Assembly (NCBI GenBank): GCA_035496255.1
Contig: DATJEU010000071.1
Coordinates: forward strand, 1-64,000
Direction: 5' to 3'
Origin: Gp6-AA40 sp035496255
GTDB taxonomy: Bacteria > Acidobacteriota > Vicinamibacteria > Vicinamibacterales > UBA2999
Length of the DNA: 64,000 nt
Positions 17,583-26,127 of this stretch are shown piece after piece (position 1 is the first letter of the stretch; every line of letters begins with the position of its first letter). A program made the position numbers and the translations under genes. The notes beneath the pieces were generated by a model. The model saw nothing but the letters and a program-made list of their open reading frames with translations, was not told the DNA's origin and made no database searches.

Positions 17583-17804
17583 ATGGCCAACTTGCGGCAG
17601 GAGCTCACGGCGGCCCTCCACGGCATCGACTATCCGGCCACACGCAACAAGCTGATCACCGTGGCGCTGGAGAACGGCGCCTCCCGGGAAGTGATCGATC
17701 GGATCAGTGCGTTTCCGGAGACGGCCGACTTCCTCAACGAGGCCGCGGTCGAGCGCGCGTTCGGCGTGCATGTGCCCGGTGAGCATCCGCACGGGTGGGA
17801 GTAA
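17583..17804 (+). CDS. DUF2795 small protein
   Basis: 73 aa. Matches the DUF2795 pattern: LRQELTAALHGIDYPATRNK, LITVALENGASREVIDRISA and FPETADFLNEAAVERAFG. Small, helical, cytoplasmic, function unknown; often found near stress genes, which fits its position beside Hsp20. GAGGAGG lies five bases before this ATG, so the longer frame upstream is not used. Confidence 0.85.
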   Translation: MANLRQELTAALHGIDYPATRNKLITVALENGASREVIDRISAFPETADFLNEAAVERAFGVHVPGEHPHGWE

Positions 17805-17813
17805 GGAAGCAGC

Positions 17814-17986
17814 TGTTCACGCTTCCCGGTGCTTGGTTCTCCGTTCGTGTTCGATGTTCGGTTCTTGGTTCGTGTTCACGTTCGGTTCTCGGTTCATGTT
17901 CATGTTCACGTTCGGATCGTTAGTCCGTCGTTCCAATGGATGCCGCGACCGAGCCGGGATCGAACCTGAACACGAACAAGGAACAG
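17814..17986. repeat. Low-complexity GGTTC(T/C)GGTTCGTGTTC array with inverted partner
   Basis: From 17822 to 17932 the words ggttct, gttcgtgttc and gttcacgttcgg alternate many times; at 17961-17986 the inverted form (gaacctgaacacgaacaagg) appears. The stretch can fold into several alternative hairpins and fills the gap between convergent genes. No ORF of interest. Could serve as a bidirectional terminator, but there is no T-tract. Confidence 0.5.
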
Positions 17987-18011
17987 AGCACACGGAAGCC
18001 CGAACACCAGT

Positions 18012-19439
18012 TCACCGCTCACTCGTCTCCTGCAGCCTGACGGGCGGCATGTACAAACCGGCGAGCGTGCGCCGCCACCATCGTCCGGTCGCGCGATGTT
18101 CTTCGGGCGTCGTGAAGCGGTAGTCGTAGTACGACGCGCGAATCCAGCGTGGCGGCGCCTCGGGAAACGGGTTCCATCGCAGCAGCGCGATCGTGTCGCG
18201 ATCGCCCTGCAACAACTTGACGAGCAGCGACGAGAACCAGGGATACTGCTGCGGCGATCCCATCGCCGCAAACCACATCAACCAGTCGAGCCGCAGGTGA
18301 TACGGCGCGATCTGCGATCCGCGTCTCATCGGATCGCCAGGCTTACCCTTGAACTCGTACGCCGCCCACTTCGTGGCATCGGTAATCACGGCGTCGGATG
18401 TCCCCTCGATCACAATCTCCGGTCGATCGCGGCCGATGCTGCCGAACGCGCCGTAGGTGTTCACCACATGGATCGGGTTGAACGAATAGTTCATCAACTG
18501 CCGCGGCGAGATCATGTTCAGGGCCGGCCGGATGCTCAGCACGATGACGACCGCGGCGAGCGTGAGCAGTATTCCCCGGCGCAGCGCGCTGTCAGCGATC
18601 AAGTGCGGCTGAAACACTGGCAGCCACGTCCACCAGCGATCGTCGAGTGTCGGGATGCACAACACGATCGTGATCCAGTTCAACCAGGACAAATTGCCGC
18701 TCGCGATCAGCACGAGCTGAAACGCAATCGTCAATACGCCGCCGATGGCGGCGATCGGCTGCGGTGCGAAGTACAAGAACGGAACGCCAAGCTCGACGAT
18801 GTGGTTGAAGACGACGCCGGTGCGGTGCACCCAGTGCGGCAGCCAGTGAAAGTACCAGCTCAACGCGTTCGGGATAGGCTGTGTCTCGAAGTAGTAGTCG
18901 AGACACGTGAGATCGCGCCAGCACGCATCGCCGCGAATCTTGATCAGTCCCGCGCCGAACATGACGCGAAACAGCATCCATCGCCAGACCCAATTGAGCA
19001 CCGTACTCGGCGTCGTCATCCACCCGCCGATGAACATCGCGAAGAACCCGGCTTCCAGCAGCAGCGACTCCCAGCCGAAGGCATAAAAGGTCTGGCCGAC
19101 GTTGACGAACGAGAGATACAACACCCACAGCACGCCCCACGCGAGGGCGGAGGTGATTGCACCCGTGCGCTGTGGGAGTCCGCCGATCACGAGCACCGAG
19201 ACGACGACCCCGAGCCATGCGGCGGCACGAAGGTCGGAGTCGTGCTTCACGAAGTAGAAGAGACTGGGAGACGAGCGGAACGGGACGATCTGAATGAACC
19301 GCGTGAACGGCAGCAGGCCTCGCTCGCCAAGGAGCGGCACGAACTGGTTGGCCGCGCAGAGAAACGCGACGAGGTAAATCAGACCGAGTGCGCGTTCGAA
19401 GACGAACCGCGAGTACCAGTAGCCGGCAGTGTCAGGCAT
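18012..19439 (-). CDS. Lipase maturation factor family membrane protein
   Basis: 475 aa, many transmembrane segments. The lipase-maturation-factor core is clear: FVFERALGLIYLVAFLCAAN, ALAWGVLWVLYLSFVNVGQ, FYAFGWESLLLEAGFFAMF, GLIKIRGDACWRDLTCLDYY followed by FETQPIPNALSWYFHWLPHW. In animals LMF1 helps lipases fold in the ER; bacterial homologues are of unknown role. The ATG at 19439 is chosen because the upstream extension is encoded by a REP-like palindrome (19471-19491). Tail-to-tail with DUF2795. Confidence 0.88.
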   Translation of the reverse strand: MPDTAGYWYSRFVFERALGLIYLVAFLCAANQFVPLLGERGLLPFTRFIQIVPFRSSPSLFYFVKHDSDLRAAAWLGVVVSVLVIGGLPQRTGAITSALAWGVLWVLYLSFVNVGQTFYAFGWESLLLEAGFFAMFIGGWMTTPSTVLNWVWRWMLFRVMFGAGLIKIRGDACWRDLTCLDYYFETQPIPNALSWYFHWLPHWVHRTGVVFNHIVELGVPFLYFAPQPIAAIGGVLTIAFQLVLIASGNLSWLNWITIVLCIPTLDDRWWTWLPVFQPHLIADSALRRGILLTLAAVVIVLSIRPALNMISPRQLMNYSFNPIHVVNTYGAFGSIGRDRPEIVIEGTSDAVITDATKWAAYEFKGKPGDPMRRGSQIAPYHLRLDWLMWFAAMGSPQQYPWFSSLLVKLLQGDRDTIALLRWNPFPEAPPRWIRASYYDYRFTTPEEHRATGRWWRRTLAGLYMPPVRLQETSER

Positions 19440-19470
19440 AAACGGAGCGCAGGATGAGGCAGCCATTCCA

Positions 19471-19491
19471 GGCCGGGTCTGAAGACCGGCC
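19471..19491. repeat. REP-like palindrome, class C
   Basis: GGCCGGGTCTGAAGACCGGCC followed by CCCGCGAC. Arms of 9-10 bp around GA. The same form, including the trailing C-rich GCGAC, is at 36012-36040. It lies between divergent genes. Confidence 0.65.
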
Positions 19492-19533
19492 CCCGCGACA
19501 CGTCGCCGCAACGGAAGCAATACCGATGCTCGA

Positions 19534-20952
19534 ATGATGCGTGATCCCGATGCCGTCGTGATCGGATCCGGACCGAACGGCCTGGCTGCGGCGATCGTGC
19601 TCGCGCAGGCCGGCTGTCGCGTGACCGTCTTCGAGGCGGCCGACGCGATCGGCGGCGGCTGCCGGTCTGCCGAGCTGACGTTGCCGGGGTTCGTCCACGA
19701 CGTCTGCTCCGCGATTCACCCCTTTGCGATCGCGTCGCCGTTTCTGAAGACGCTTCCGCTGGCGCGCTTCGGGCTCGAGTGGATCGAACCGCCAATCATG
19801 GTGGCGCATCCGCTCGACTCGGACGACAGTGCCTGCATTTACCGGTCGCTCGATCGCACCGCCTCGGCGCTCGGCCGGGACGGCGACGCGTACCGGTCGC
19901 TGCTCGCACCGCTCGTCGAGGACTGGCCCCGGCTCGACACGGCCATCCTGGGTCCGCTGCGCTGGCCGCAGCATCCCGTTGCCCTCGCACGCTTCGGACT
20001 GCAGGCGCTCTGGCCGGCGCGGCGGATCGCGGAGCGCGCGTTCGGCGATGCGCCCGCACGGGCGCTCTTCGCCGGCATATCCGCGCACGGCATGCTGCCG
20101 CTGGATCGATTGCCGACCGGCGCGATCGGTCTCGTGCTCACGGTGATGGCGCATGTCGCCGGCTGGCCGCTGCCGAAGGGTGGCGCGCAGCAACTGACGA
20201 ACGCCATGGCCGCCTACCTCCGCGAACTGGGCGGCGACATCGTCACGGGAACACCGATCGCTTCGATCGACGAACTGCCGAAGACACGCGCGATCCTGTG
20301 CGATCTCTCGCCGCGGCCGCTGCTGCGGATCGCCGGGCATCGCTTTCCAGCGTGGTACCGGCACGCGCTCGAGCGCTATCGATATGGCATGGGCGTCTAC
20401 AAAGTGGACTGGGCGCTGGACGCGCCCGTACCGTGGCGGGATCCCGGCTGCGCGCAGGCTGGCACCGTGCACCTTGGCGGCACGATCGAAGAGATCGCCG
20501 CGAGCGAACAGGCGATCTGGAATGGCGAGCATGCCGAACGACCGTTCGTGCTGCTCGCGCAACCGACGCTGTTCGACCCGTCGCGCGCCCCGGCGGGCAG
20601 GCATGTCGTGTGGACGTACTGTCATGTCCCGCACGGATCCAACATCGACACGATCGCCGCGATCGAACGGCAGATCGAACGCTTCGCGCCGGGTTTCCGC
20701 GACCGGGTGCTCGCCCGCGGCATCATGAGGCCCGCGGATCTCGAGCGGCGCAACGCGAACTACGTCGGCGGCGACATCGGCGCGGGAGTCACGGACCTGC
20801 GACAACTGTTTACGAGACCGACGCGCCACACCTACTCAACGCCCGTGCCCGGCCTCTACATCTGCTCCGCGTCCACGCCACCAGGCGTCGGCGTCCACGG
20901 CATGTGCGGGTACTTCGCGGCCCGGCGGGCGCTGCGCGACGTCTTCCGTTGA
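19534..20952 (+). CDS. Phytoene-desaturase-like FAD oxidoreductase
   Basis: 472 aa. N-terminal dinucleotide-binding motif VIGSGPNGLAAAIVLAQAG and the adjoining VFEAADAIGGGCRS mark the carotenoid/retinol-dehydrogenase group of FAD amine-oxidase-fold enzymes; the C-terminus has the second FAD-contact motif GLYICSASTPPGVGVHGMCG. Substrate unknown; no carotenoid genes are nearby. Its last 117 bp overlap the 3' end of the radical SAM gene on the other strand. Confidence 0.88.
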   Translation: MMRDPDAVVIGSGPNGLAAAIVLAQAGCRVTVFEAADAIGGGCRSAELTLPGFVHDVCSAIHPFAIASPFLKTLPLARFGLEWIEPPIMVAHPLDSDDSACIYRSLDRTASALGRDGDAYRSLLAPLVEDWPRLDTAILGPLRWPQHPVALARFGLQALWPARRIAERAFGDAPARALFAGISAHGMLPLDRLPTGAIGLVLTVMAHVAGWPLPKGGAQQLTNAMAAYLRELGGDIVTGTPIASIDELPKTRAILCDLSPRPLLRIAGHRFPAWYRHALERYRYGMGVYKVDWALDAPVPWRDPGCAQAGTVHLGGTIEEIAASEQAIWNGEHAERPFVLLAQPTLFDPSRAPAGRHVVWTYCHVPHGSNIDTIAAIERQIERFAPGFRDRVLARGIMRPADLERRNANYVGGDIGAGVTDLRQLFTRPTRHTYSTPVPGLYICSASTPPGVGVHGMCGYFAARRALRDVFR

Positions 20953-22446
20953 CGCCGGCAGATATTCCCGCTCGCGCGTGCGAAGCTGGCGGTACCGATC
21001 GAACGCGGCGCGGGACGGCTCGAGACCACACCAGGTGCGCCACGTCGTCCCCCGAAAGGTGTGCGCCAGCATCGCGCGACTGCGGGTGAGCACGAACCAT
21101 GGGTCGTGACGCCAGGCGGTCTTCATGTGACGCACCTTCATCCAGCGCTCGGCCCGCCAGCGCAGGAACTCGATGTCCTCCGCCGGCAGGTGCCGGTTGC
21201 GCAGGATCGCCGTCGTGCCGTCGTACTCCTCGACGCGATCGTTGTCGATCAGCCCGCGCCGTTCCGCGTCGAGCGCCATCGGGGTGCCGGGATACGGCGT
21301 CGGATGCTGGATGTACGGCCAGTCGACATGGCGCCGCGCAAACGCCAGGTTCGCCTCGATCGACGCCTGGTCGTCGTCGGGATTGCCGACAATCAGGCCG
21401 CCGACGACGAGCATGCCGTGGCGCTGCAGCACGTCGATCGCGGCACGCGTGGTGTTCGTACGTTGTCCATCGCGCTGCCGGCTGTTCTTGGCGCGCGCCT
21501 TCAGGAACTGCAGGTCATCGTCGATGACGTTCTCGATGCCGAGGAAGACATAGCGGAACCCGGCGCGGCGCATCAACGGCGCCAGGCGCTCGCCATGCGT
21601 CGCGATCGACGAGGTCATACCCTGGACGAGATAGTCGATCCGGTTCAGGCCGGCCTCGATGATGGCGTGGCACAGCGCCTCGAAGCGCGGCACGTCGAGC
21701 GTGATGTTGTCGTCGACGAAGAAGACGGCCCGCGCGCCCCGCGCCTGGGCATCGGCGATGTCGCAGATGACGCGCTCGATCGGGAAGCGGTGAAAGTTGC
21801 GTCCCCGCATCTCGATGATCGAACAGAAGCTGCAATCGAACGTGCAGCCGCGCGACGATTCGACCACGTCGATCTGGCGGCCGAGCATCGTGTAGCCATG
21901 GAGCACACGTGCGTCACGCCGCGGCAGACGCACCTCGTTCCCGTCGAGCGAAGCGATCGGCCGCGGTGCGTTGCGACGGAAGGTTCCGTCCTCACGGAAC
22001 CACAGCCCGCGCACCGACGAGAGGGGTGTTCCGATCTCGAGGGCACGTATCAACTCTCGAAACGTGACTTCGCCTTCACCACGGACGATGGCGTCAACGC
22101 CCACGGCAGGATCGGTCCAGGCCTCAGGCGCGAGGCTCGGATCGTACCCGCCGACGACGATGACGACGTGCGGGAAGCGGGACCGGATCAGACGGATGAT
22201 GCGCTGCGCGGTACGGCGCTGGAAGGTCATCACCGACAGGCCGACGACCTGTGGCCGATACGTCACGATCAGGCGTTCGACCGTTGGCTTGACGGACGAC
22301 TGCGCCAGCAGCAGGTCGGCAATCGCGACCTCGTGACCGGCGTCGAGATTCCCGGCGAGCGACGCGAGCGCCCCATTGGGCATGCGGATCGCGATCGCAG
22401 GCGTGTGCTCGAACGAATCCGGCATCGATAGCAGCAGAACGCGCAT
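20836..22446 (-). CDS. B12-binding-domain radical SAM protein
   Basis: 536 aa. N-terminal cobalamin-binding-like Rossmann domain (RVLLLSMPDSFEH, PQVVGLSVMTFQRRTAQRI, VVIVVGGYDPSLAP), then the radical SAM cluster motif ESSRGCTFDCSFCSI (CxxxCxxC, about residues 195-210) and FVDDNITLDVPRFEAL, FLGIENVIDDDL and GLIVGNPDD. Family members methylate or rearrange unreactive carbons or act on lipids; the substrate is unknown. ATG at 22446 follows GGGAGGCGG; an upstream in-frame start at 22503 has no such site. The C-terminal approximately 40 residues overlap the oxidoreductase gene antisense. Confidence 0.88.
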   Translation of the reverse strand: MRVLLLSMPDSFEHTPAIAIRMPNGALASLAGNLDAGHEVAIADLLLAQSSVKPTVERLIVTYRPQVVGLSVMTFQRRTAQRIIRLIRSRFPHVVIVVGGYDPSLAPEAWTDPAVGVDAIVRGEGEVTFRELIRALEIGTPLSSVRGLWFREDGTFRRNAPRPIASLDGNEVRLPRRDARVLHGYTMLGRQIDVVESSRGCTFDCSFCSIIEMRGRNFHRFPIERVICDIADAQARGARAVFFVDDNITLDVPRFEALCHAIIEAGLNRIDYLVQGMTSSIATHGERLAPLMRRAGFRYVFLGIENVIDDDLQFLKARAKNSRQRDGQRTNTTRAAIDVLQRHGMLVVGGLIVGNPDDDQASIEANLAFARRHVDWPYIQHPTPYPGTPMALDAERRGLIDNDRVEEYDGTTAILRNRHLPAEDIEFLRWRAERWMKVRHMKTAWRHDPWFVLTRSRAMLAHTFRGTTWRTWCGLEPSRAAFDRYRQLRTREREYLPASTEDVAQRPPGREVPAHAVDADAWWRGRGADVEAGHGR

Positions 22447-22569
22447 TCCGCCTCCCGGCAGACGGCGATCATTGATCGATTCGGCTACGAACGTACCTCT
22501 CACGTCGGCGTCGGGATGGATCTCGAGGTTGGCTCGGCGACAACTCGATTCTCAACGGCTGACGCGTGC

Positions 22570-22609
22570 CCAACGCCCAACAGGCCCGATCGAGCGCGTT
22601 GGGCGTTGG
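22570..22609. repeat. Perfect 12-bp inverted repeat
   Basis: CCAACGCCCAAC (22570-22581) and GTTGGGCGTTGG (22598-22609) are exact inverted copies with a 16-base loop. It lies 30 bp downstream of the PPC-domain gene stop. There is no T-run after it on the minus strand, so it is either a weak terminator or a dispersed repeat; the flanking gttgggagttgcgagtt is of the same word family. Confidence 0.6.
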
Positions 22610-22638
22610 ACGGCGAGAGATGTTGGGAGTTGCGAGTT

Positions 22639-23079
22639 CTACTGTGCCGGGTCTATCAACGCGAGGCCCGAATCCGGATCGAACCGCCGCCTGAGGTGGA
22701 CCGGTGTTTCGGTGAGGACGATTTCGAGGGTCGGCCGGATGTGGGCTTCGACGAGATGGCCGCCATGCGCCGTCCCGTCGCGTTTGCCCACCACCATGTG
22801 GGCGTGGACCTTCGGTGTGCCGTCATCGAGCGTGATGTCGCCAGCCAGCGACAGCACTTCGACCTGCTCGTCGATCGCGATCTTCTGGTACTGCTTCGTC
22901 GCCCAGTCGAAGTAGGCGACGACCACGCGTGAGCACGCGCCGATTGCCGTGAACTGCGCCGCACGCAGCCGCTGCGACGTCGCGAATGCCGTCAACGCCG
23001 CCATCGCTTCATCACCAGTCGGCAGCACCAGCACCACGGTGCGCAGTCCGCCATGTTCGTTGAGCACGCGCCATTGCAT
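22639..23079 (-). CDS. PPC/DUF296 domain protein
   Basis: 146 aa. The PPC (plant and prokaryote conserved, DUF296) fold: LRTVVLVLPTGDEAMAAL, FTAIGACSRVVVAYFD, VEVLSLAGDITLDDGTPKVH and the metal-site segment HAHMVVGKRDGTAHGGHLVE with conserved His. In plants the fold occurs in AT-hook proteins; bacterial free-standing copies form trimers and their role is unsettled. Minus strand, divergent from the TPP enzyme gene. Confidence 0.88.
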   Translation of the reverse strand: MQWRVLNEHGGLRTVVLVLPTGDEAMAALTAFATSQRLRAAQFTAIGACSRVVVAYFDWATKQYQKIAIDEQVEVLSLAGDITLDDGTPKVHAHMVVGKRDGTAHGGHLVEAHIRPTLEIVLTETPVHLRRRFDPDSGLALIDPAQ

Positions 23080-23159
23080 GAGTCTGACCGATGCAAACCT
23101 TCAGCCCGGGCGCGCTGGCGTGCGTCATGCACAAGCCAGCGCGTCTTTCGGGAGAACAC

Positions 23160-24911
23160 ATGGCTCAGACGGCAGCGGACATCCTGATCGAGATTCTTCA
23201 GGAATGGGGCGTCGACACGATCTTCGGACTGCCCGGCGACGGCATCAACGGCATCATGGAAGCGCTGCGCAAGAAGCGCGACGCGATCCGCTTCGTGCAG
23301 GTGCGACACGAAGAAGCCGCGGCGTTCATGGCCTGCGGATACGCGAAGTTCACCGGCCGGCTTGGCGTCTGCCTGGCGACCTCCGGACCCGGCGGCATTC
23401 ACCTGCTGAACGGCCTCTACGACGCCAAACTCGACGGTCAACCGGTGCTGGCGATCACCGGCATGCCGTACCACGATCTGATCGGCACCTTTACCCAGCA
23501 GGACGTCGAGCTCGACAAGTTGTTCATGGACGTCGCGAAATACAGCGTCCGTGTCATGGGACCGACGCACGTCGAAAATGTCGCGCATCTCGCCTGCCGC
23601 ACAGCACTGCTGTATCGCGGCGTCGCGCACATTTCCTTTCCGGTTGATCTGCAGGAGCGCGAGATCAAGGGCGAGCGATCCAAGCGCAACATCGCCGGAC
23701 ACAACTCGGAACTGCAGGCTCACGGGGCACGTCTGCCGAACGACGCCGACCTGGCGCAGGCGGCAGACGTGCTCAACCAGGGCAAGAAGATCGTGATCCT
23801 CGCTGGACGGGGCGCACTTGGCGCCGGCGCGGAGCTCGAACGCGCCGCGGAGATGCTCGGCGCACCGATCGTGAAGCCGCTGCTCGGCAAGGGATCTGTT
23901 CCCGACGACAGTCCGTACACCACCGGATGCATCGGCCTGCTCGGCACGCGGCCGTCGCAGGAAGCGCTCGAGTCGTGCGACACGCTCCTGATGGTCGGCA
24001 CGTCGTTCCCGTATCTCGAGTTCCTGCCGAAGCCGGGACAGGCGCGCGGCGTCCAGATCGAGCTCGACCCGATGCGCATCGGGCTGCGGTATCCGGTGGA
24101 GATCGGTCTGATTGGCGACAGCCGGCGCACGCTGCAGGCGCTGCTGCCAATGCTGCAGCGCCACGACGATCGATCGTTCCTCGAGACGGCGCAGAAGGGC
24201 ATGACGAGCTGGTGGAAGATGATGGACGAGCACGCGGCGGTCACCGAGATGCCGATGAAGCCGCAGGCGCTCGCCGCCGCCGTCAATCGCCACCTGCACG
24301 ACGATGCGATCGTGGTGTCGGACAGCGGCACGATCGCGACCTGGTGGGCCCGCTACATGCGCGTCAAACGCGGGCAGATGTACTCGCTCTCCGGGACGCT
24401 TGCCTCAATGGCCAACGGCCTGCCCTACGCCATCGCCGCCCAGATCGCTCATCCCGGTCGTCAGGTGGTTGCGTTCGTCGGCGACGGCGGCTTCTCCATG
24501 CTGATGGCCGAATTCGCCAACTGCGTCCGCGCCCGTCTCCCGATCAAAGTGGTGATCGTCAAGAACAACGCGCTCGGGATGATCAAGTGGGAGCAGATGG
24601 TGTTCCTCGGCAATCCTGAGTACGGCTGCGAACTGCAACCGATCGACTTCGCGGCGTACGCCCGCGCCTGCGGGGGGTCCGCCTTCAGCGTCGAAGATCC
24701 CAGGAAGCTCGACGACGTGATCGGTCAGGCGTTCGCGAGCGATGGCCCCGCCATCATCGAGGCCACCGTGGATCCGTTCGAGCCGCCGCTGCCGCCGAAG
24801 ATCAGCGTCGATCAGGCCACGAGGTTCGCCGAGTCTCTCGCCAAGGGTCAGCCGCACCGCGGCAAGATCGCGCTGACGGTGCTGGCAGACAAGGTGCGTG
24901 AGCTGGTGTGA
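23160..24911 (+). CDS. Pyruvate-oxidase/acetolactate-synthase-like TPP enzyme
   Basis: 583 aa, the usual length of PoxB-type enzymes. Three domains: an N-terminal TPP-binding domain with the catalytic Glu in RHEEAAAFMACGYAK, a central Rossmann domain (QGKKIVILAGRGALGAGAEL), and the C-terminal TPP-binding domain with FVGDGGFSMLMAEFANCV and VIVKNNALGMIKWEQ (the GDG-NN signature). The FLGNPEYGCELQ segment resembles PoxB, which decarboxylates pyruvate to acetate at the membrane, but no membrane-binding tail is evident. ATG at 23160 follows GGGAGA; the frame extends upstream without family resemblance. Product assignment within the family is not certain. Confidence 0.88.
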   Translation: MAQTAADILIEILQEWGVDTIFGLPGDGINGIMEALRKKRDAIRFVQVRHEEAAAFMACGYAKFTGRLGVCLATSGPGGIHLLNGLYDAKLDGQPVLAITGMPYHDLIGTFTQQDVELDKLFMDVAKYSVRVMGPTHVENVAHLACRTALLYRGVAHISFPVDLQEREIKGERSKRNIAGHNSELQAHGARLPNDADLAQAADVLNQGKKIVILAGRGALGAGAELERAAEMLGAPIVKPLLGKGSVPDDSPYTTGCIGLLGTRPSQEALESCDTLLMVGTSFPYLEFLPKPGQARGVQIELDPMRIGLRYPVEIGLIGDSRRTLQALLPMLQRHDDRSFLETAQKGMTSWWKMMDEHAAVTEMPMKPQALAAAVNRHLHDDAIVVSDSGTIATWWARYMRVKRGQMYSLSGTLASMANGLPYAIAAQIAHPGRQVVAFVGDGGFSMLMAEFANCVRARLPIKVVIVKNNALGMIKWEQMVFLGNPEYGCELQPIDFAAYARACGGSAFSVEDPRKLDDVIGQAFASDGPAIIEATVDPFEPPLPPKISVDQATRFAESLAKGQPHRGKIALTVLADKVRELV

Positions 24912-24978
24912 GGTCTCATGCCAAGGCTGCTCACTTCGCCACTTGGCGCCCGTGGCGTCGCGGCGTGCAGCTAAAACA

Positions 24979-26064
24979 TCAAGCGACGTAGCGTTGCGCG
25001 TCGGCGCGCTTGAGCTCGAAACCGAACCCCGGGCGTGAGAGGTCCGGCCGCAGCGACCCTTCGGCCGGCTCGGGAACACCCTCGAACAGCAGCCGCTCAA
25101 TCCGTTGGTGATCGTGGAAGTATTCGATGTGTCTCACGCGTGGCACGGCGCAACACACGTGGATATGCAGGGCCGGCGCGGTATGCGCTGACATCGGCAT
25201 GTTGAACGCGTCGCACAACGCTGCCGCCTGCAGGAACCCGGTGATCCCGCCACAGCGGGTCGCGTCCGCCTGCACGACATCGACGGCCCCGGTCTCCAGC
25301 AACCTGCGGAAGTCATACACGGTATAGCCGTACTCGCCGGCGGCGATATCCATGCCCGCGGGCTTCCGCTGCCGCACCAGGCGCAGGCCGTTCGTATCGT
25401 CCGACGACACCGGCTCCTCGAACCACGTCACGTCGAACGCCGTGAACTGCTCTGCCTGCCGCACCGCCTGTTCGGCATCGTAGGCGCCGTTGGCATCGAC
25501 GAACAGCGCCGCGGCAGGTCCGATGGCCTCACGGGCGCTGCGCACGCGCGACACATCGGCTTGCGGATCCCGTCCGATCTTCATCTTCACCATGCGGATA
25601 CCGCGGTCGACCCAGCCGGCAAGCTGCCGCTGCAGTTGATCGATCGAATACGACGTGAAACCGCCGCTGCCGTAGACCGGCACGGCGTCGCGAACGGCGC
25701 CGAGCAGCGTGGCAACCGGCACCTCGAGCAGGCGCGCCTTCAAATCCCACAACGCCGAATCGACCGCGGCGATCGCCATCGCCGAGAGCCCCGACCGGCC
25801 GTTGTTGCGGACGGCACGGCACATCGCCACCCAGTTGCCGGCAATGTCCAGCGCGCTGCGTCCGTTGATCAGCGGCAGCAACACGTCGGCAATCACCGTC
25901 GCCATGGCCTTGTGACCGTAGCTGTAACCGACCCCGCTCGCCGCTCCGGCCCGAACCTCGACGATGACGATCGTGGTGGAATGCCACTCGAGCGTGCCGT
26001 CGGATTCCGGGTCCTGCGTCGGGATCGTGTAGGTCGACACCCGCGATTCAGTGATCGGTATCAC
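24979..26064 (-). CDS. Enolase-superfamily (mandelate racemase/acid-sugar dehydratase) enzyme
   Basis: 361 aa. Signatures in order: SALWDLKARLLEVPVATLLG, the lysine pair in MVKMKIGRD (KxK), metal ligands in ALFVDANGAYD (Asp), WFEEPVSSDD (Glu) and DIAAGEYGYT (Glu), and the catalytic His in PMSAHTAPALHIH. This is the mandelate-racemase subgroup, which abstracts the alpha-proton of a carboxylate and usually dehydrates acid sugars. Start: GTG at 26064, with GGGGAGA upstream; the longer frame has no family resemblance. Divergent from the FAD/Fe-S oxidase. Confidence 0.88.
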   Translation of the reverse strand: MIPITESRVSTYTIPTQDPESDGTLEWHSTTIVIVEVRAGAASGVGYSYGHKAMATVIADVLLPLINGRSALDIAGNWVAMCRAVRNNGRSGLSAMAIAAVDSALWDLKARLLEVPVATLLGAVRDAVPVYGSGGFTSYSIDQLQRQLAGWVDRGIRMVKMKIGRDPQADVSRVRSAREAIGPAAALFVDANGAYDAEQAVRQAEQFTAFDVTWFEEPVSSDDTNGLRLVRQRKPAGMDIAAGEYGYTVYDFRRLLETGAVDVVQADATRCGGITGFLQAAALCDAFNMPMSAHTAPALHIHVCCAVPRVRHIEYFHDHQRIERLLFEGVPEPAEGSLRPDLSRPGFGFELKRADAQRYVA

Positions 26065-26127
26065 CGGCTCTCCCCTTTTTTGACGCCCGCGGGAATCGCA
26101 AGCCGCACGCCAGCGTGAGTCCGCGCC

